From a virus, in IMG/VR virus record IMGVR_UViG_3300027792_000013, positions 1 to 64,000 of that record: a stretch of DNA of 64,000 nt. The stretch is one strand, 5' to 3'. A model generated the notes under the pieces. The model had not been told where the DNA came from. It was given only the letters and a program-made list of their open reading frames with translations, and searched no databases. Shown piece after piece: positions 7,802 through 15,009 of the stretch; positions within the stretch are counted from its first letter, which is position 1, and the number at the start of each line of letters is the position of its first letter. The position numbers and the translations under genes are program-made.

Positions 7802-8272
7802 TTATAAACTCTTTCTCATTATTATCATAATTTCTTCAATAGCATATGATTCTGAAAATTTTATTTTAGAATTGAGGTAATGCAAGTCTATTAAAATCCC
7901 AATAAAAAAAATAAAAATACACCCAAATGTTATCCAAAAAATAGCTATCAAATCTTCATCATAATTTTTACATAGATGATAACAACGAGAAATAATTACT
8001 ATTACCAACATCAATGCCAATATTGATCCTAGTACAATTACTACCGACACTTCCTCTCTTTTTTCAATTTCGGCTTCTATTTTGATATTTCTAGCTAAAA
8101 TTTTAATTACATTTGGGTTTATTTCCAAATATTTGGCAAAATTTTCAAAGGTCTTTGATGTAAAATTTAAATTAATGTTTTTATCTAGAAATTCAGTGGT
8201 TTCAACTTTTGTTTGAGCAATCAAACTTAAACCGAAAACCACGATGAGAATACCAAAAATAATCTTTTTCAT
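7802..8272 (-). CDS. Membrane protein with signal peptide and two TM helices
   Basis: Residues 1-20 form a typical signal or anchor segment (KKIIFGILIVVFGLSLIAQ). A periplasmic-type stretch of about 50 residues follows, then TM helices at about 75-96 (VVIVLGSILALMLVIVIIS) and 108-130 (AIFWITFGCIFIFFIGIL). It could be a holin or other lysis protein because the endolysin lies 1.4 kb downstream, but intervening genes weaken that. Coupled by ATGA to the upstream family A gene. Confidence 0.6.
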   Translation of the reverse strand: MKKIIFGILIVVFGLSLIAQTKVETTEFLDKNINLNFTSKTFENFAKYLEINPNVIKILARNIKIEAEIEKREEVSVVIVLGSILALMLVIVIISRCYHLCKNYDEDLIAIFWITFGCIFIFFIGILIDLHYLNSKIKFSESYAIEEIMIIMRKSL

Positions 8273-8736
8273 TTTTTCTCCTTTGAAATATCATCATTTA
8301 TAATTTTTTGTTTCTGTTTTTCAAAAGACTTAACTAATATTGTATTGACTAACTTGATTTTTGACGCAAATCTTGTTCCTGTTGGATAATGATGTAATCC
8401 AGAAGTTTCAAATCTTCCTATACTCAACAACTGCAAAATACAACAGAAAGGGGAAGGAATTTTACTTGGTTTATATTCTATTTGTATCAATTGAAGAGTC
8501 CCCTTACTTCTAAGTCTAAGGGTTTTATGAAAAAATAATACTTTTTCAAATTCTTTAATCGCAATCTTCTTGTTGGAAAAACAGTTAAGCCAAAACCCTT
8601 TTTCTTTTAACCATTTTGGAGGTTCTACAAACTGATCAAAGAAGTACTGTACTTGGGCTTTTCCTTCTGCATACACAGAAAAGTACTCAGGCCTTCCACC
8701 TTTGTTTTTACAATATACAATCTTGTAGCCTTTCAT
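8269..8736 (-). CDS. Paralogous family A protein, copy 2 (unknown function)
   Basis: The 155-residue protein shares AQVQYFFDQFVEPPKWL, GFWLNCFSNKK, IEYKPS and GTRFASKIKLV with copies at 6524-7054 and 31858-32268. It is closest to the 31858 copy in the GFWLNCFSNKK block. Copy 1 lies 1.2 kb away, which suggests duplication followed by divergence. It ends with a basic tail. No function can be given. Confidence 0.6.
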   Translation of the reverse strand: MKGYKIVYCKNKGGRPEYFSVYAEGKAQVQYFFDQFVEPPKWLKEKGFWLNCFSNKKIAIKEFEKVLFFHKTLRLRSKGTLQLIQIEYKPSKIPSPFCCILQLLSIGRFETSGLHHYPTGTRFASKIKLVNTILVKSFEKQKQKIINDDISKEKK

Positions 8737-9083
8737 TTTGACTCACTTACATATTTAAACAGTCCTTTCAAATATGGTAAACACTTTTTGCAGATTAAAT
8801 ATACTTGACCATCAAATTCCGATTGAATTGATTTTCGTAACAATACAGGATAAGTTAAAACTTTATTTCGACAGCAATAATCACATCTTCCAGTTTGAAT
8901 TTGATCATTTACCGTTTGTGGAGGTTGACTAATTCCTAGGGCATATCGCAAAGCGTTTCCTACTTGTTCAAAATCTTTTGCGATTGCCTTTGAATCAACT
9001 GCTTCTGGATCATCTGAGAATAACCCATCGTAAATGTTCAAGTACTGATCCAAATCAAATCCGAAGTCTTTTATGTTTTTCAT
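8733..9083 (-). CDS. Putative zinc-binding hypothetical protein (116 aa)
   Basis: The N-terminal half is acidic and helical (DFGFDLDQYLNIYDG), and the C-terminal half holds CDYCCRNKV near residue 68 and ICKKCLPYL near 98. The two CxxC pairs fit a treble-clef or ribbon zinc site. It is coupled by ATGA to the next family A gene. No family is recognised. Confidence 0.58.
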   Translation of the reverse strand: MKNIKDFGFDLDQYLNIYDGLFSDDPEAVDSKAIAKDFEQVGNALRYALGISQPPQTVNDQIQTGRCDYCCRNKVLTYPVLLRKSIQSEFDGQVYLICKKCLPYLKGLFKYVSESK

Positions 9084-9092
9084 TTTTATTTC

Positions 9093-9407
9093 TTAAAAAA
9101 TAAAATTAATTATCAACATGATTAAATTCAAAAACATAATTAATACAAAAACAATTTCCATTTGTATAAGTTTATTTGCGTCCTTTTTTGGTTTCTCTGT
9201 GTCTTTTAACAATGAAAAATTAAAATGTTTTGCTAAAATTGAAGGAGCACAATAATCCAAAACATTGTTACATAACCAATTAGCACAATTATGTGGGTTT
9301 TTTTCATTCTTTAAAAGTTCAGTGTATTGATCCCATCTTTCACAATTTTTACAGAAGTAACAAACCTTTTTAGTGCATTTGTTGCAATCAATTATACATT
9401 TTTGCAT
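9093..9407 (-). CDS. Cys-rich protein, tandem copy 1, with C-terminal TM helix
   Basis: It shares MQKC, CxxCxxK, FCxxCxxW, TELLK(N/D)EKNPxNC and LDYCAPSILA(K/R)HF with the adjacent 9392-9658 gene, so the two are a tandem duplication. This copy has gained a C-terminal hydrophobic helix (IVFVLIMFLNLIMLIINFIF), which would anchor the Cys-rich domain to the membrane. The regular Cys spacing suggests a metal site. Family not recognised. Confidence 0.6.
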   Translation of the reverse strand: MQKCIIDCNKCTKKVCYFCKNCERWDQYTELLKNEKNPHNCANWLCNNVLDYCAPSILAKHFNFSLLKDTEKPKKDANKLIQMEIVFVLIMFLNLIMLIINFIF

Positions 9408-9658
9408 TTTATTAATCCTTCATTACGTTTTGAAGTTTCTTCAAGTTCTTTAATTCTTAAATTTACAAAATGTCTCGCTAGAATAGATGGAGCACAATAA
9501 TCAAGAGCATTATCCCTTATAGTTAAAAAATGAGAACAATTTCCTGGATTTTTTTCATCTTTTAAAAGTTCCGTAAGTTGTTCCCACTTTAAACACCCCT
9601 CGCAAAATGGACAAATCTTCCTTTTGCACCGGTAGCAATTAATTACGCATTTTTGCAT
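9392..9658 (-). CDS. Cys-rich protein, tandem copy 2, soluble
   Basis: This 88-residue protein is the paralogue of the 9093-9407 product, with the same MQKC start, Cys pairs (CYRCKRKICPFCEGC) and LDYCAPSILARHF block, but it ends in a charged helix instead of a membrane segment. Its 3' end overlaps the start of copy 1 by 16 bases. Function unknown. Confidence 0.6.
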   Translation of the reverse strand: MQKCVINCYRCKRKICPFCEGCLKWEQLTELLKDEKNPGNCSHFLTIRDNALDYCAPSILARHFVNLRIKELEETSKRNEGLIKCKNV

Positions 9659-9663
9659 TTTTT

Positions 9664-10110
9664 TTAGATCTCCGGAAGTCGAATAAATCCTAAAAACAAT
9701 GGATCGCTGAATTTGTGTTGAACAAATTTTACCTTTGATGGATATGCCCCAACATTACCTTCAATATTTTTGTATGTTGCTGGATTGACTTCAGATACAA
9801 TACCAACATGACCAGTCCAAGTCTGTGGAGGCCTTGAATAAAATGCTAGATCGCCTAGTTGTGGGTCTGTAACTTCAAATACTTTTCTATATTCATTCCA
9901 GGCCTTTCTTGCTGAAATATGATATTCCAAAAACAAATCATTGTCAAAATATCCAACTTGAAGCATACAATAACTTACAAATGGCATACACCAAGCCTGG
10001 CCCTCATCTGTTTTTCCGTTATAATAACGAATAATGTGTGGGCCCATATTGTTTCCACCTTCTTCTCCATTTCCAAGTTCAGTTAAAGCATACTCTAAGA
10101 GTTTATTCAT
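9664..10110 (-). CDS. CHAP-domain peptidoglycan hydrolase (endolysin)
   Basis: The 148-residue single-domain protein has the CHAP catalytic set: Cys in AWCMPFVSYCMLQVG near residue 41, His in GHVGIVSEV near residue 101, and a polar residue in NIEGNVGAYP near residue 116. CHAP enzymes cut peptide bonds of peptidoglycan. There is no wall-binding domain and no signal peptide, so a holin would be needed for release. Its start overlaps the stop of a 16-codon frame behind the DNA ligase gene. A virion-associated lysin is a less likely alternative. Confidence 0.8.
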   Translation of the reverse strand: MNKLLEYALTELGNGEEGGNNMGPHIIRYYNGKTDEGQAWCMPFVSYCMLQVGYFDNDLFLEYHISARKAWNEYRKVFEVTDPQLGDLAFYSRPPQTWTGHVGIVSEVNPATYKNIEGNVGAYPSKVKFVQHKFSDPLFLGFIRLPEI

Positions 10111-10153
10111 TGTTTTTCTCCCAATTAGCTAACATATTTTGTAAAAATCTCAT
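10103..10153 (-). CDS. Possible 16-aa coupling peptide between ligase and endolysin
   Basis: A strong site (GGGAGGAC) precedes ATG at 10153, which overlaps the ligase stop as ATGA. The frame of 16 codons (MRFLQNMLANWEKNNE) ends across the endolysin start (AATGAATAA). The exact fit on both sides suggests a short translated peptide that carries ribosomes to the endolysin start. It could also be chance, with the site acting only as a leftover. Confidence 0.35.
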   Translation of the reverse strand: MRFLQNMLANWEKNNE

Positions 10154-11382
10154 TTGTCCTCCCTAAATCCCAAAAACACAGGAAATCTCAATGAGATTTT
10201 ATCATCGGTTAGATTTTGATATTGAACACTAACCGTTTTTCCTATGTACTTAGATTGATTCAAAAAGATTTCAACCCTTGTTTTATCATCAAATCCACTA
10301 CCAATTTTACATTGGATTTGATGCCCATCTACATTTCCTTTGGCTATTAAAGCCCCAAGTTTACCAATATGTTTTCCTTCACCTTCTTCAAATCCAACTA
10401 CAGTCAAGTCCGCATCCATCATAAATTTTAATTTCAGAAGGTCATCTGACCGATCAAAATTATAATGTCGTATAGGATGTCTCAACATAGCCCCTTCATA
10501 ATTGTTTTCAACAAAAACTTTGGCTAAAACCATAACCTCGCAACTATTGACATCGATTCCAATTAAAAATTTTAGATATTGAAAATCACAGATATTTTTA
10601 ACTTCCCGCATTTTGTCGGACATTTCATTTGTATTACCAATAGATTTCGAAATCATAGCAAAAATCATGTATTTAATTTTTTGTTTCTTTTCTGGATCTA
10701 TGTTGACATTAGAAGTTACGATTCCTTGGATTTCCTGGAACCCAATATTATCAGCGTACAATTCCCCATCGAGCATTTCTATGTCTTCAAATTTTTTAAA
10801 AATAGTTTCGATTTCAGCGATAATATGATCAAACCCAAAAATTTCTTTTCCTCCACGGGAGAAAAATCCAAGGCCTCTGATATAGACAGCTCGTAAACCA
10901 TCAAGTTTTGGAGTAACATTCCAAGTGTCCGTATCATACTTTTTTTGTGGATCATATTTATTGGCTAACTGAACTTTGAATTCAGAAACAAAGGTTGGAC
11001 CAAAAATTTTATTCAATGTCTTTGTAGAAACCCCAATTTTCATATCTTTGTTGATGATTTTTTCAAAGATTTCCAAAGTGGATTTATCACAACCATCAAG
11101 AGTTTCAGCTATTTTGTTAAGTGCTTCATGCCCGGTATATACTCTATTTGATAAGTTCAATAAGAGATCGAAGATAGTTTGTTGTTTGCTTTCAAAACTC
11201 CAACCTTGATCAACTGTTCGTATATCGGGTAATTTGTTTACATGAAACATTTTTGTGGGTTCATACGTCATATTAAAAACCATTTTTAGGGTTTCACATG
11301 AAAATTCTTTTATAATTTTTTCTTTTTCGAGTCGTGATGAAGTTTCCCCAACCTTTTTTAATGTTTCGTAAATAGAAATCAT
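10150..11382 (-). CDS. 30: ATP-dependent DNA ligase, T4 gp30-like
   Basis: The 410-residue protein seals DNA nicks. The adenylation motif is TPKLDGLRAVY with Lys near residue 157; EMLDGELYAD (motif III), NYEGAMLRHP (motif IV) and LLKLKFMMDADL (motif V) follow. An OB-fold domain occupies the C-terminus (FEEGEGKHIGKLGALI onward). It is shorter than T4 ligase (487), mostly through the N-terminal domain. A class I promoter lies directly upstream and GGAGC precedes ATG. Confidence 0.88.
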   Translation of the reverse strand: MISIYETLKKVGETSSRLEKEKIIKEFSCETLKMVFNMTYEPTKMFHVNKLPDIRTVDQGWSFESKQQTIFDLLLNLSNRVYTGHEALNKIAETLDGCDKSTLEIFEKIINKDMKIGVSTKTLNKIFGPTFVSEFKVQLANKYDPQKKYDTDTWNVTPKLDGLRAVYIRGLGFFSRGGKEIFGFDHIIAEIETIFKKFEDIEMLDGELYADNIGFQEIQGIVTSNVNIDPEKKQKIKYMIFAMISKSIGNTNEMSDKMREVKNICDFQYLKFLIGIDVNSCEVMVLAKVFVENNYEGAMLRHPIRHYNFDRSDDLLKLKFMMDADLTVVGFEEGEGKHIGKLGALIAKGNVDGHQIQCKIGSGFDDKTRVEIFLNQSKYIGKTVSVQYQNLTDDKISLRFPVFLGFREDK

Positions 11383-11401
11383 TTTTAGCTCCTTTTTATC
11401 T

Positions 11402-11430
11402 ATTATATAATAAAATTAAAAAGAACTTAA
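11402..11430 (-). promoter_or_regulatory. Class I promoter (TTAAGT-N17-TATAAT)
   Basis: -35 TTAAGT (11430-11425), 17-bp spacer, -10 TATAAT (11407-11402), directly upstream of the DNA ligase gene and overlapping the stop of the preceding gene. Confidence 0.68.
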
Positions 11431-11796
11431 AATATTTTGCCACTCTTTTAAAAATAGAAATGGTACTTGGGCTTCCAGACATTGATTGTTTAATTTTGTT
11501 ATCCACTTTCTTATACCTTCTTGACAGATCACCCAATTAACAGACCCTAAAAATGGAGTATCACCACAAAAATGTTTGTCAAGGCAATCTACGTATGTAT
11601 ATCGTTGTCCAGTTTTTGATGGCAAATCAATAGAGATATTTTTTAAATCAATAAATTCAGATTTTGGATTTACTATAACAAATCGTTTTCTAGCTTGTGT
11701 TTGTAACAATATTGGTATATATTCATTGGCTTGTTTTTGTGTTTCAATTTTGATACCAATCCAAAAGTTTTCAGATGTTGTTAAGATCTGCAACAT
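11416..11796 (-). CDS. DUF5131 (phage Gp37/Gp68-like) C-terminal domain protein
   Basis: The 126 residues match the C-terminal half of DUF5131 proteins: NFWIGIKIETQKQANEYIP (compare N-WLGVSVE-Q--A--RIP), LLQTQARKRFVIVNPKSEFIDL, WVICQEG and CLEAQVPFLFLKEW. Full-length members (about 230-260 residues) have an N-terminal Cys-containing radical-SAM-like part that is absent here. The start has a normal ATG with AGGAG, so this is a short form rather than an obvious frameshift. Function of the family is not established. Confidence 0.65.
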   Translation of the reverse strand: MLQILTTSENFWIGIKIETQKQANEYIPILLQTQARKRFVIVNPKSEFIDLKNISIDLPSKTGQRYTYVDCLDKHFCGDTPFLGSVNWVICQEGIRKWITKLNNQCLEAQVPFLFLKEWQNILSSF

Positions 11797-11799
11797 TTT

Positions 11800-12261
11800 T
11801 TAATCTCCTTTGTTTATAATTGATTCAACAAATTCTCTAGTTTTTTCATTAAAAATAATTTTATTTTTGTTTTTATTATACCATTCTTTGCAATCCCATT
11901 TTCCAGTAATAGCCCTTCCCGCCCCCATCCAATCAGCGATCATTTCTAGGGCATAATGTTTAGGAATTTCAATTGGTATAATTTTTCCACTATCCTCTTT
12001 TAAAATCCAATATTGCCAATGATGTGGATTTCGATGTTGATGCAATAACCATGCTAGTTTAAAATTTTTATCTTCTATGTATTGCTTTTTACCGGTTCTA
12101 CTATAAAATGTTTTTGCGTATGATAAAAACTCTCGGGGTAAAAATTTACTGGTGTCATGAAAGACAATTCTGAAAAATGGAGCATTTATTCTATAGCCGG
12201 CGATTAAAACAAACCATTTGTGTTTAATAATATATTTTAAATAATTTATATATCTTTTCAT
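11800..12261 (-). CDS. DUF5662-family protein
   Basis: The 153-residue protein carries family-like motifs: FHDTSKFLPREF near residue 33, WLLHQHRNPHHWQYW near 70, and ALEMIADWMGAGRAITGKW near 105. The repeated His and Asp (HD, HQH, HHW, DW) look like a metal-bound helical enzyme related to HD-type folds. Members are common in phages and plasmids with no proven activity. It ends a run of accessory genes before the DUF5131-like gene. Confidence 0.68.
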   Translation of the reverse strand: MKRYINYLKYIIKHKWFVLIAGYRINAPFFRIVFHDTSKFLPREFLSYAKTFYSRTGKKQYIEDKNFKLAWLLHQHRNPHHWQYWILKEDSGKIIPIEIPKHYALEMIADWMGAGRAITGKWDCKEWYNKNKNKIIFNEKTREFVESIINKGD

Positions 12262-12429
12262 TTCTTTAAAGTACCATAGATATGATCCAAGTATTCTTTT
12301 ATAGTTTCGATAATATTCATTTGTATTTTAGTTTACAGAAATTATAATTACATTGAACAATAATCTGTTAGAATTATCACAATTTTTACAATTAATTTTT
12401 TCTTTCATAGTTAAAATCTTTTAACCTAT
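12262..12429 (-). other. Gap with two micro-frames
   Basis: This 168-base gap holds two consecutive short frames on the minus strand: ATG at 12408 to stop at 12328 (26 codons, contains CKNC) and ATG at 12320 to a stop at 12258 that overlaps the next gene as ATGA (20 codons). Neither has a clear ribosome binding site and there is no promoter match, so coding is doubtful. Confidence 0.25.
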
Positions 12430-12639
12430 TCAAGAATTTCCGCAGTATCTTCCAATGTTACATGTAGAAGAAACAACAAAAGTAGACAATTTTTTCCAGC
12501 GCCACTCCGGTCCTCCCATTCTTAAAGATACATCACGATTCAAGTCCTTTGCTTCTTCGTCAGTTAGCGCAATGACAGAATAAATTTCATTCAACTCATC
12601 AACTAGACCATAAACAAACCTAATTTTTTCTTTTTTCAT
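12430..12639 (-). CDS. Paralogous family B small protein, copy 1 (69 aa)
   Basis: Shares a pattern with the 32271-32480 product: FVYGLVDELNEIYSVIALT (compare KIYALIDDKNRINAIMAT) and a WRWKKLS block (compare WRWEKLS). GAGGAGG precedes the chosen ATG; an in-frame ATG 30 bases earlier has no such site. A small alpha/beta fold is likely. Function unknown. Confidence 0.58.
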   Translation of the reverse strand: MKKEKIRFVYGLVDELNEIYSVIALTDEEAKDLNRDVSLRMGGPEWRWKKLSTFVVSSTCNIGRYCGNS

Positions 12640-12659
12640 TTTTTCCTCCTCTACTAATT

Positions 12660-12941
12660 TTACCACCAATAAATCATTTCTGGTATAGTGTACTTTGAAA
12701 TGTCATTGTAGAAATCTGAGGTATGTTTAGAATGAGAATAATAACCAAACCCCAAATATTCGATATCGCTAAAATCTGACAAATTTCTACGAGTTCTTGA
12801 CCATTCTGTATATTCCACAACTTTGTCTAATCTAAAAATATACGCAAAGTTCTTGGTTGACCCACTGATTGTTCGTTGTTTTTTTGAAAACCAAAAATAT
12901 CCATATTCGCTATAACGAGTAAATCTAAGATATTTTTTCAT
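12660..12941 (-). CDS. Hypothetical protein (93 aa)
   Basis: Aromatic-rich and basic (KKYLRFTRYSEYGYFWFSKKQR; YLGFGYYSHSKHTSDFY). I chose ATG at 12941, giving a 17-base overlap with the HicB-like frame; ATG at 12983 would overlap it by 59 bases. Neither has a ribosome binding site, so expression probably depends on coupling. No family is recognised. Confidence 0.5.
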   Translation of the reverse strand: MKKYLRFTRYSEYGYFWFSKKQRTISGSTKNFAYIFRLDKVVEYTEWSRTRRNLSDFSDIEYLGFGYYSHSKHTSDFYNDISKYTIPEMIYWW

Positions 12942-13077
12942 ATATATAATTAGTCTTCGATCTAGAAATAATAGCGTGGCCATTAAGTTCTTTTATTTTT
13001 ACAAAATATCCGCCAAGAGGTTCTTTTTTTAAAACAATCGTGTATGGTAAATCTAAATAGTATTTAATGTCTTTCAC
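12925..13077 (-). CDS. HicB-like antitoxin N-terminal fragment (50 aa)
   Basis: GTG at 13077 is preceded by AGGAG at 5 bases, inside the end of the NxG-repeat gene. The product (DIKYYLDLPYTIVLKKEPLG, then GYFVKIKELNGHA) matches the start of HicB antitoxins, whose usual form is YYLxLPYxIxxxxDExGGYxAxIxELPGC. The rest of HicB (second half of the RNase H-like domain and DNA-binding part) is missing, and no HicA toxin frame is nearby. It may be a decaying gene or an orphan domain used by the phage. Confidence 0.6.
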   Translation of the reverse strand: MKDIKYYLDLPYTIVLKKEPLGGYFVKIKELNGHAIISRSKTNYIYEKIS

Positions 13078-13921
13078 GTATTCTCCTGGCTTCAATATGA
13101 GCTTTATGCAGTAACTTTATTTTTTTTATAGTAGCATTGGGGATTGACAAATATGGAGTAGGATCAAATGGATCATCGCTATGTAACATCGCGATTAAAT
13201 TTTGAATTAATTCCATATTTAAAAAAATACAATTATTTTCAACTTTTTTGTTAAAAATATATAATGGAGCTGATCCTATATTAAAATACCCAGAATAACA
13301 ATTACCGCAATTACCACCGCCAGTATTTTCATCTCCAATGTTGCCTTTACCGGAATTTCCATTGCCGATATTTTTGTAACCGGAATTTCCATTGCCGATA
13401 TTTTTGTAACCGGTATTTTGATTTCCTAAATTACCATAACCGGTATTTTCATTACCAGTGTTTTTATTACCGGTATTTTGATTTCCTAAATTACCATAAC
13501 CGGTATTTTCATCGCCGGTATTTCCATCGCCGGTATTTCGATCTCCAAAATTTCTATGGCCAGTATTTCTACTACCAATGTTTTTAGAACCAGTATTGGT
13601 ATTTCCGGTGTTAGTACTACCAATAGCTATTTCTCTAACCAGTTTTATTTTTTTACATACAAACTTTACAGCTGCTCCTGAATCAGATGAAGTGTTTAAC
13701 AACACATATTCGGCTTCAATCTCAAACAATCTTGATCCCTCAACCCAACTCCATGGGCCAGAAGGAAACTTACAGAAGTGAAATCCAGCTTGACATAAAA
13801 CAACTTTACCTTTGTGGGTATGCCATTTTCCTAACTCGAATTGAAATCCTCGGCATTTCATATCGATGTTTGTCAACTTAAAGCCTTTTACAATTACACC
13901 TTTTTTTGTAAATTTATTCAT
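13064..13921 (-). CDS. NxG pentapeptide-type repeat protein with N-terminal DUF7666-like domain
   Basis: Residues 1-100 form a compact domain (GVIVKGFKLTNIDMKCRGFQF, GFHFCKFP, RLFEIEAEYV) of the type placed at the N-terminus of phage pentapeptide proteins. Residues about 101-215 are some 23 consecutive five-residue units of the form N-(T/I/L/S)-G-x-x, which build a right-handed beta helix. A helical C-terminal 70 residues follow. Related repeat helices mimic DNA (for example MfpA and Qnr on gyrase), but NxG types also occur in surface proteins, so the role is open. Confidence 0.72.
   Translation of the reverse strand: MNKFTKKGVIVKGFKLTNIDMKCRGFQFELGKWHTHKGKVVLCQAGFHFCKFPSGPWSWVEGSRLFEIEAEYVLLNTSSDSGAAVKFVCKKIKLVREIAIGSTNTGNTNTGSKNIGSRNTGHRNFGDRNTGDGNTGDENTGYGNLGNQNTGNKNTGNENTGYGNLGNQNTGYKNIGNGNSGYKNIGNGNSGKGNIGDENTGGGNCGNCYSGYFNIGSAPLYIFNKKVENNCIFLNMELIQNLIAMLHSDDPFDPTPYLSIPNATIKKIKLLHKAHIEARRIRERH
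13275..13620 (-). repeat. 15-bp tandem repeat array coding for NxGxx units
   Basis: The segment is built of 15-base units, with longer exact copies: a 30-base unit occurs twice in a row (around 13349-13408) and a 60-base block occurs twice (around 13409-13530). These exact repeats imply recent expansion by slippage or unequal recombination within the NxG-repeat gene. Confidence 0.75.
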
Positions 13922-13924
13922 TTT

Positions 13925-14098
13925 TTATCTCCTTCTCTTGTTCCGAGTGGCGGTTGATTTACAAAATTTCTTTCCTTTTTCCCAATTTTTTATTTTCTTA
14001 TTCATAAGGTTTGAATCAAAGCAATTATCAGCAATAATCTTTTTTTGTATATCTTTTAAACCAATCTCGGCAAAATGTCTATACACTTCAATTTTCAT
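13925..14098 (-). CDS. Small hypothetical protein (57 aa), full copy of a duplicated gene
   Basis: Begins with MKIEVYRHFAEIGLKDIQKK and ends in a basic stretch (KGKKFCKSTATRNKRRR). The first 22 residues repeat in the truncated copy at 14397-14501. GAGGTGATG lies upstream and the ATG overlaps the preceding stop (ATGA). A helical, basic protein; nucleic-acid binding is possible. A longer frame from 14152 is unlikely because it overlaps the upstream gene by 58 bases. Confidence 0.55.
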   Translation of the reverse strand: MKIEVYRHFAEIGLKDIQKKIIADNCFDSNLMNKKIKNWEKGKKFCKSTATRNKRRR

Positions 14099-14400
14099 CG
14101 CATCACCTCTTCTATTGCCCGTCGTGCCTTCTCCTGTCGAGCATAAAACCATATACTGTAGCTCGCTTGTTCAAGTGTTTTTATGTGTTTCACTATCCAC
14201 TCACCTAATTCCCGATCTATTTTGCATGCCCGTCTAAACCACTGTGTTTGCTCATCGAAAGTAACGCAATACTTCTTGCCGTTATTCTTGTCAATTTCCT
14301 TGACAAAACCGACACACCACCGGTCGCGAGGGTCGCCGTCGCTAAATTTCGTTGCCAATACGTAGTCGCCAACCTGAGGTTCTCCCCTATAAATCTTCAC
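14095..14400 (-). CDS. Hypothetical protein (101 aa), GC-richer, likely inserted gene
   Basis: It starts with GTG behind GGAGGAGGTGATG. Base composition and codon choice (CGC, GCC, GTC, CTC common) differ clearly from neighbours. The protein starts KIYRGEPQVGDYVLATKFSDG, which reads as a small SH3-like barrel, then a charged helix. It lies between a truncated and a full copy of one small gene, and both of its ends carry a similar ~20-bp sequence, as if brought in by recombination. Function unknown. Confidence 0.6.
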   Translation of the reverse strand: MKIYRGEPQVGDYVLATKFSDGDPRDRWCVGFVKEIDKNNGKKYCVTFDEQTQWFRRACKIDRELGEWIVKHIKTLEQASYSIWFYARQEKARRAIEEVMR

Positions 14401-14501
14401 CCCATCACCTCCTCCCTGGAGATTATCGCCACATTAATAATCTTTTTTTGTATATCTGTTAAACCAACCTCAGCAAAGTGTTTATACACCTCAGTTTTCA
14501 T
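14397..14501 (-). CDS. Truncated copy of the 13925-14098 gene (34 aa)
   Basis: ATG at 14501 follows CAGGAG. The first 22 residues (MKTEVYKHFAEVGLTDIQKK...) match the gene at 13925-14098, with a 21-base identical DNA stretch; then the sequence switches to GC-richer DNA and stops, overlapping the GTG of the inserted gene (GTGA). It is probably the remnant of a duplication at the insertion point; it may still be translated and pass ribosomes to the next gene. Confidence 0.55.
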   Translation of the reverse strand: MKTEVYKHFAEVGLTDIQKKIINVAIISREEVMG

Positions 14502-15009
14502 TTTTAACTCCTGTGGATTTTTTCATTTCCACTAATATTTCACGGATATGATTAAGCTGCCAATAATTTTCTGCAATTATTATCTTTAGCCACTCATTAT
14601 CTTGTTCTTCTGTGGTATTCATTGACCATTCTGTATCAAACACTACATTATGAGATAATTCCTTTATCATAATCCACTCAGTTTCAGATTCATTACCACA
14701 TAGATATTTTTGTTTAAATTTAAGGACAATTTCAGGTCGGTCGTCATTTGGATGTCGTTTTGACCAAATTGGCATAACATGCTCAATAAAATCATAATCT
14801 AGTTTTCTCTGTAGTTTCTCTGGAATTATCTCTGGCCGTATAAGTATCCACAACTTTTCCAATATTATCATTTCTGGCAATCCATCAATTATTTCCAACG
14901 GGGTTTTCCCTTTGCCAAAAAGTTTTTTTAAATTTTCAGGATAAAATGTCTCTCCTTCCTTATTGAATCCAGGCCCCCATTTCGTAATCATTTTTTGAGT
15001 GATTATCAT
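14491..15009 (-). CDS. Hypothetical protein (172 aa)
   Basis: It contains ALIRPEI-like and FIEHVMPIWSKRHPNDDRPEIVLKF segments. The latter resembles the recurrent phage motif CA--VL-IFE--YP-D-RPR-AIE found in several uncharacterised or immunity-like proteins. The N-terminal part (YPENLKKLFGKGKTPLEIIDGLP) may be a short helical dock. It follows a class I promoter and starts a new transcript. No function can be given. Confidence 0.58.
   Translation of the reverse strand: MIITQKMITKWGPGFNKEGETFYPENLKKLFGKGKTPLEIIDGLPEMIILEKLWILIRPEIIPEKLQRKLDYDFIEHVMPIWSKRHPNDDRPEIVLKFKQKYLCGNESETEWIMIKELSHNVVFDTEWSMNTTEEQDNEWLKIIIAENYWQLNHIREILVEMKKSTGVKNEN

Noticed and set aside
7526-7880. Hydrophobic plus-strand frames rich in Phe and Leu
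   Set aside because: They are the antisense of Lys/Glu-rich coding on the minus strand, a common shadow in AT-rich DNA.
13270-13620. CRISPR-like array
   Set aside because: The repeats are contiguous 15-bp coding units with no spacers; they encode NxG pentapeptides.
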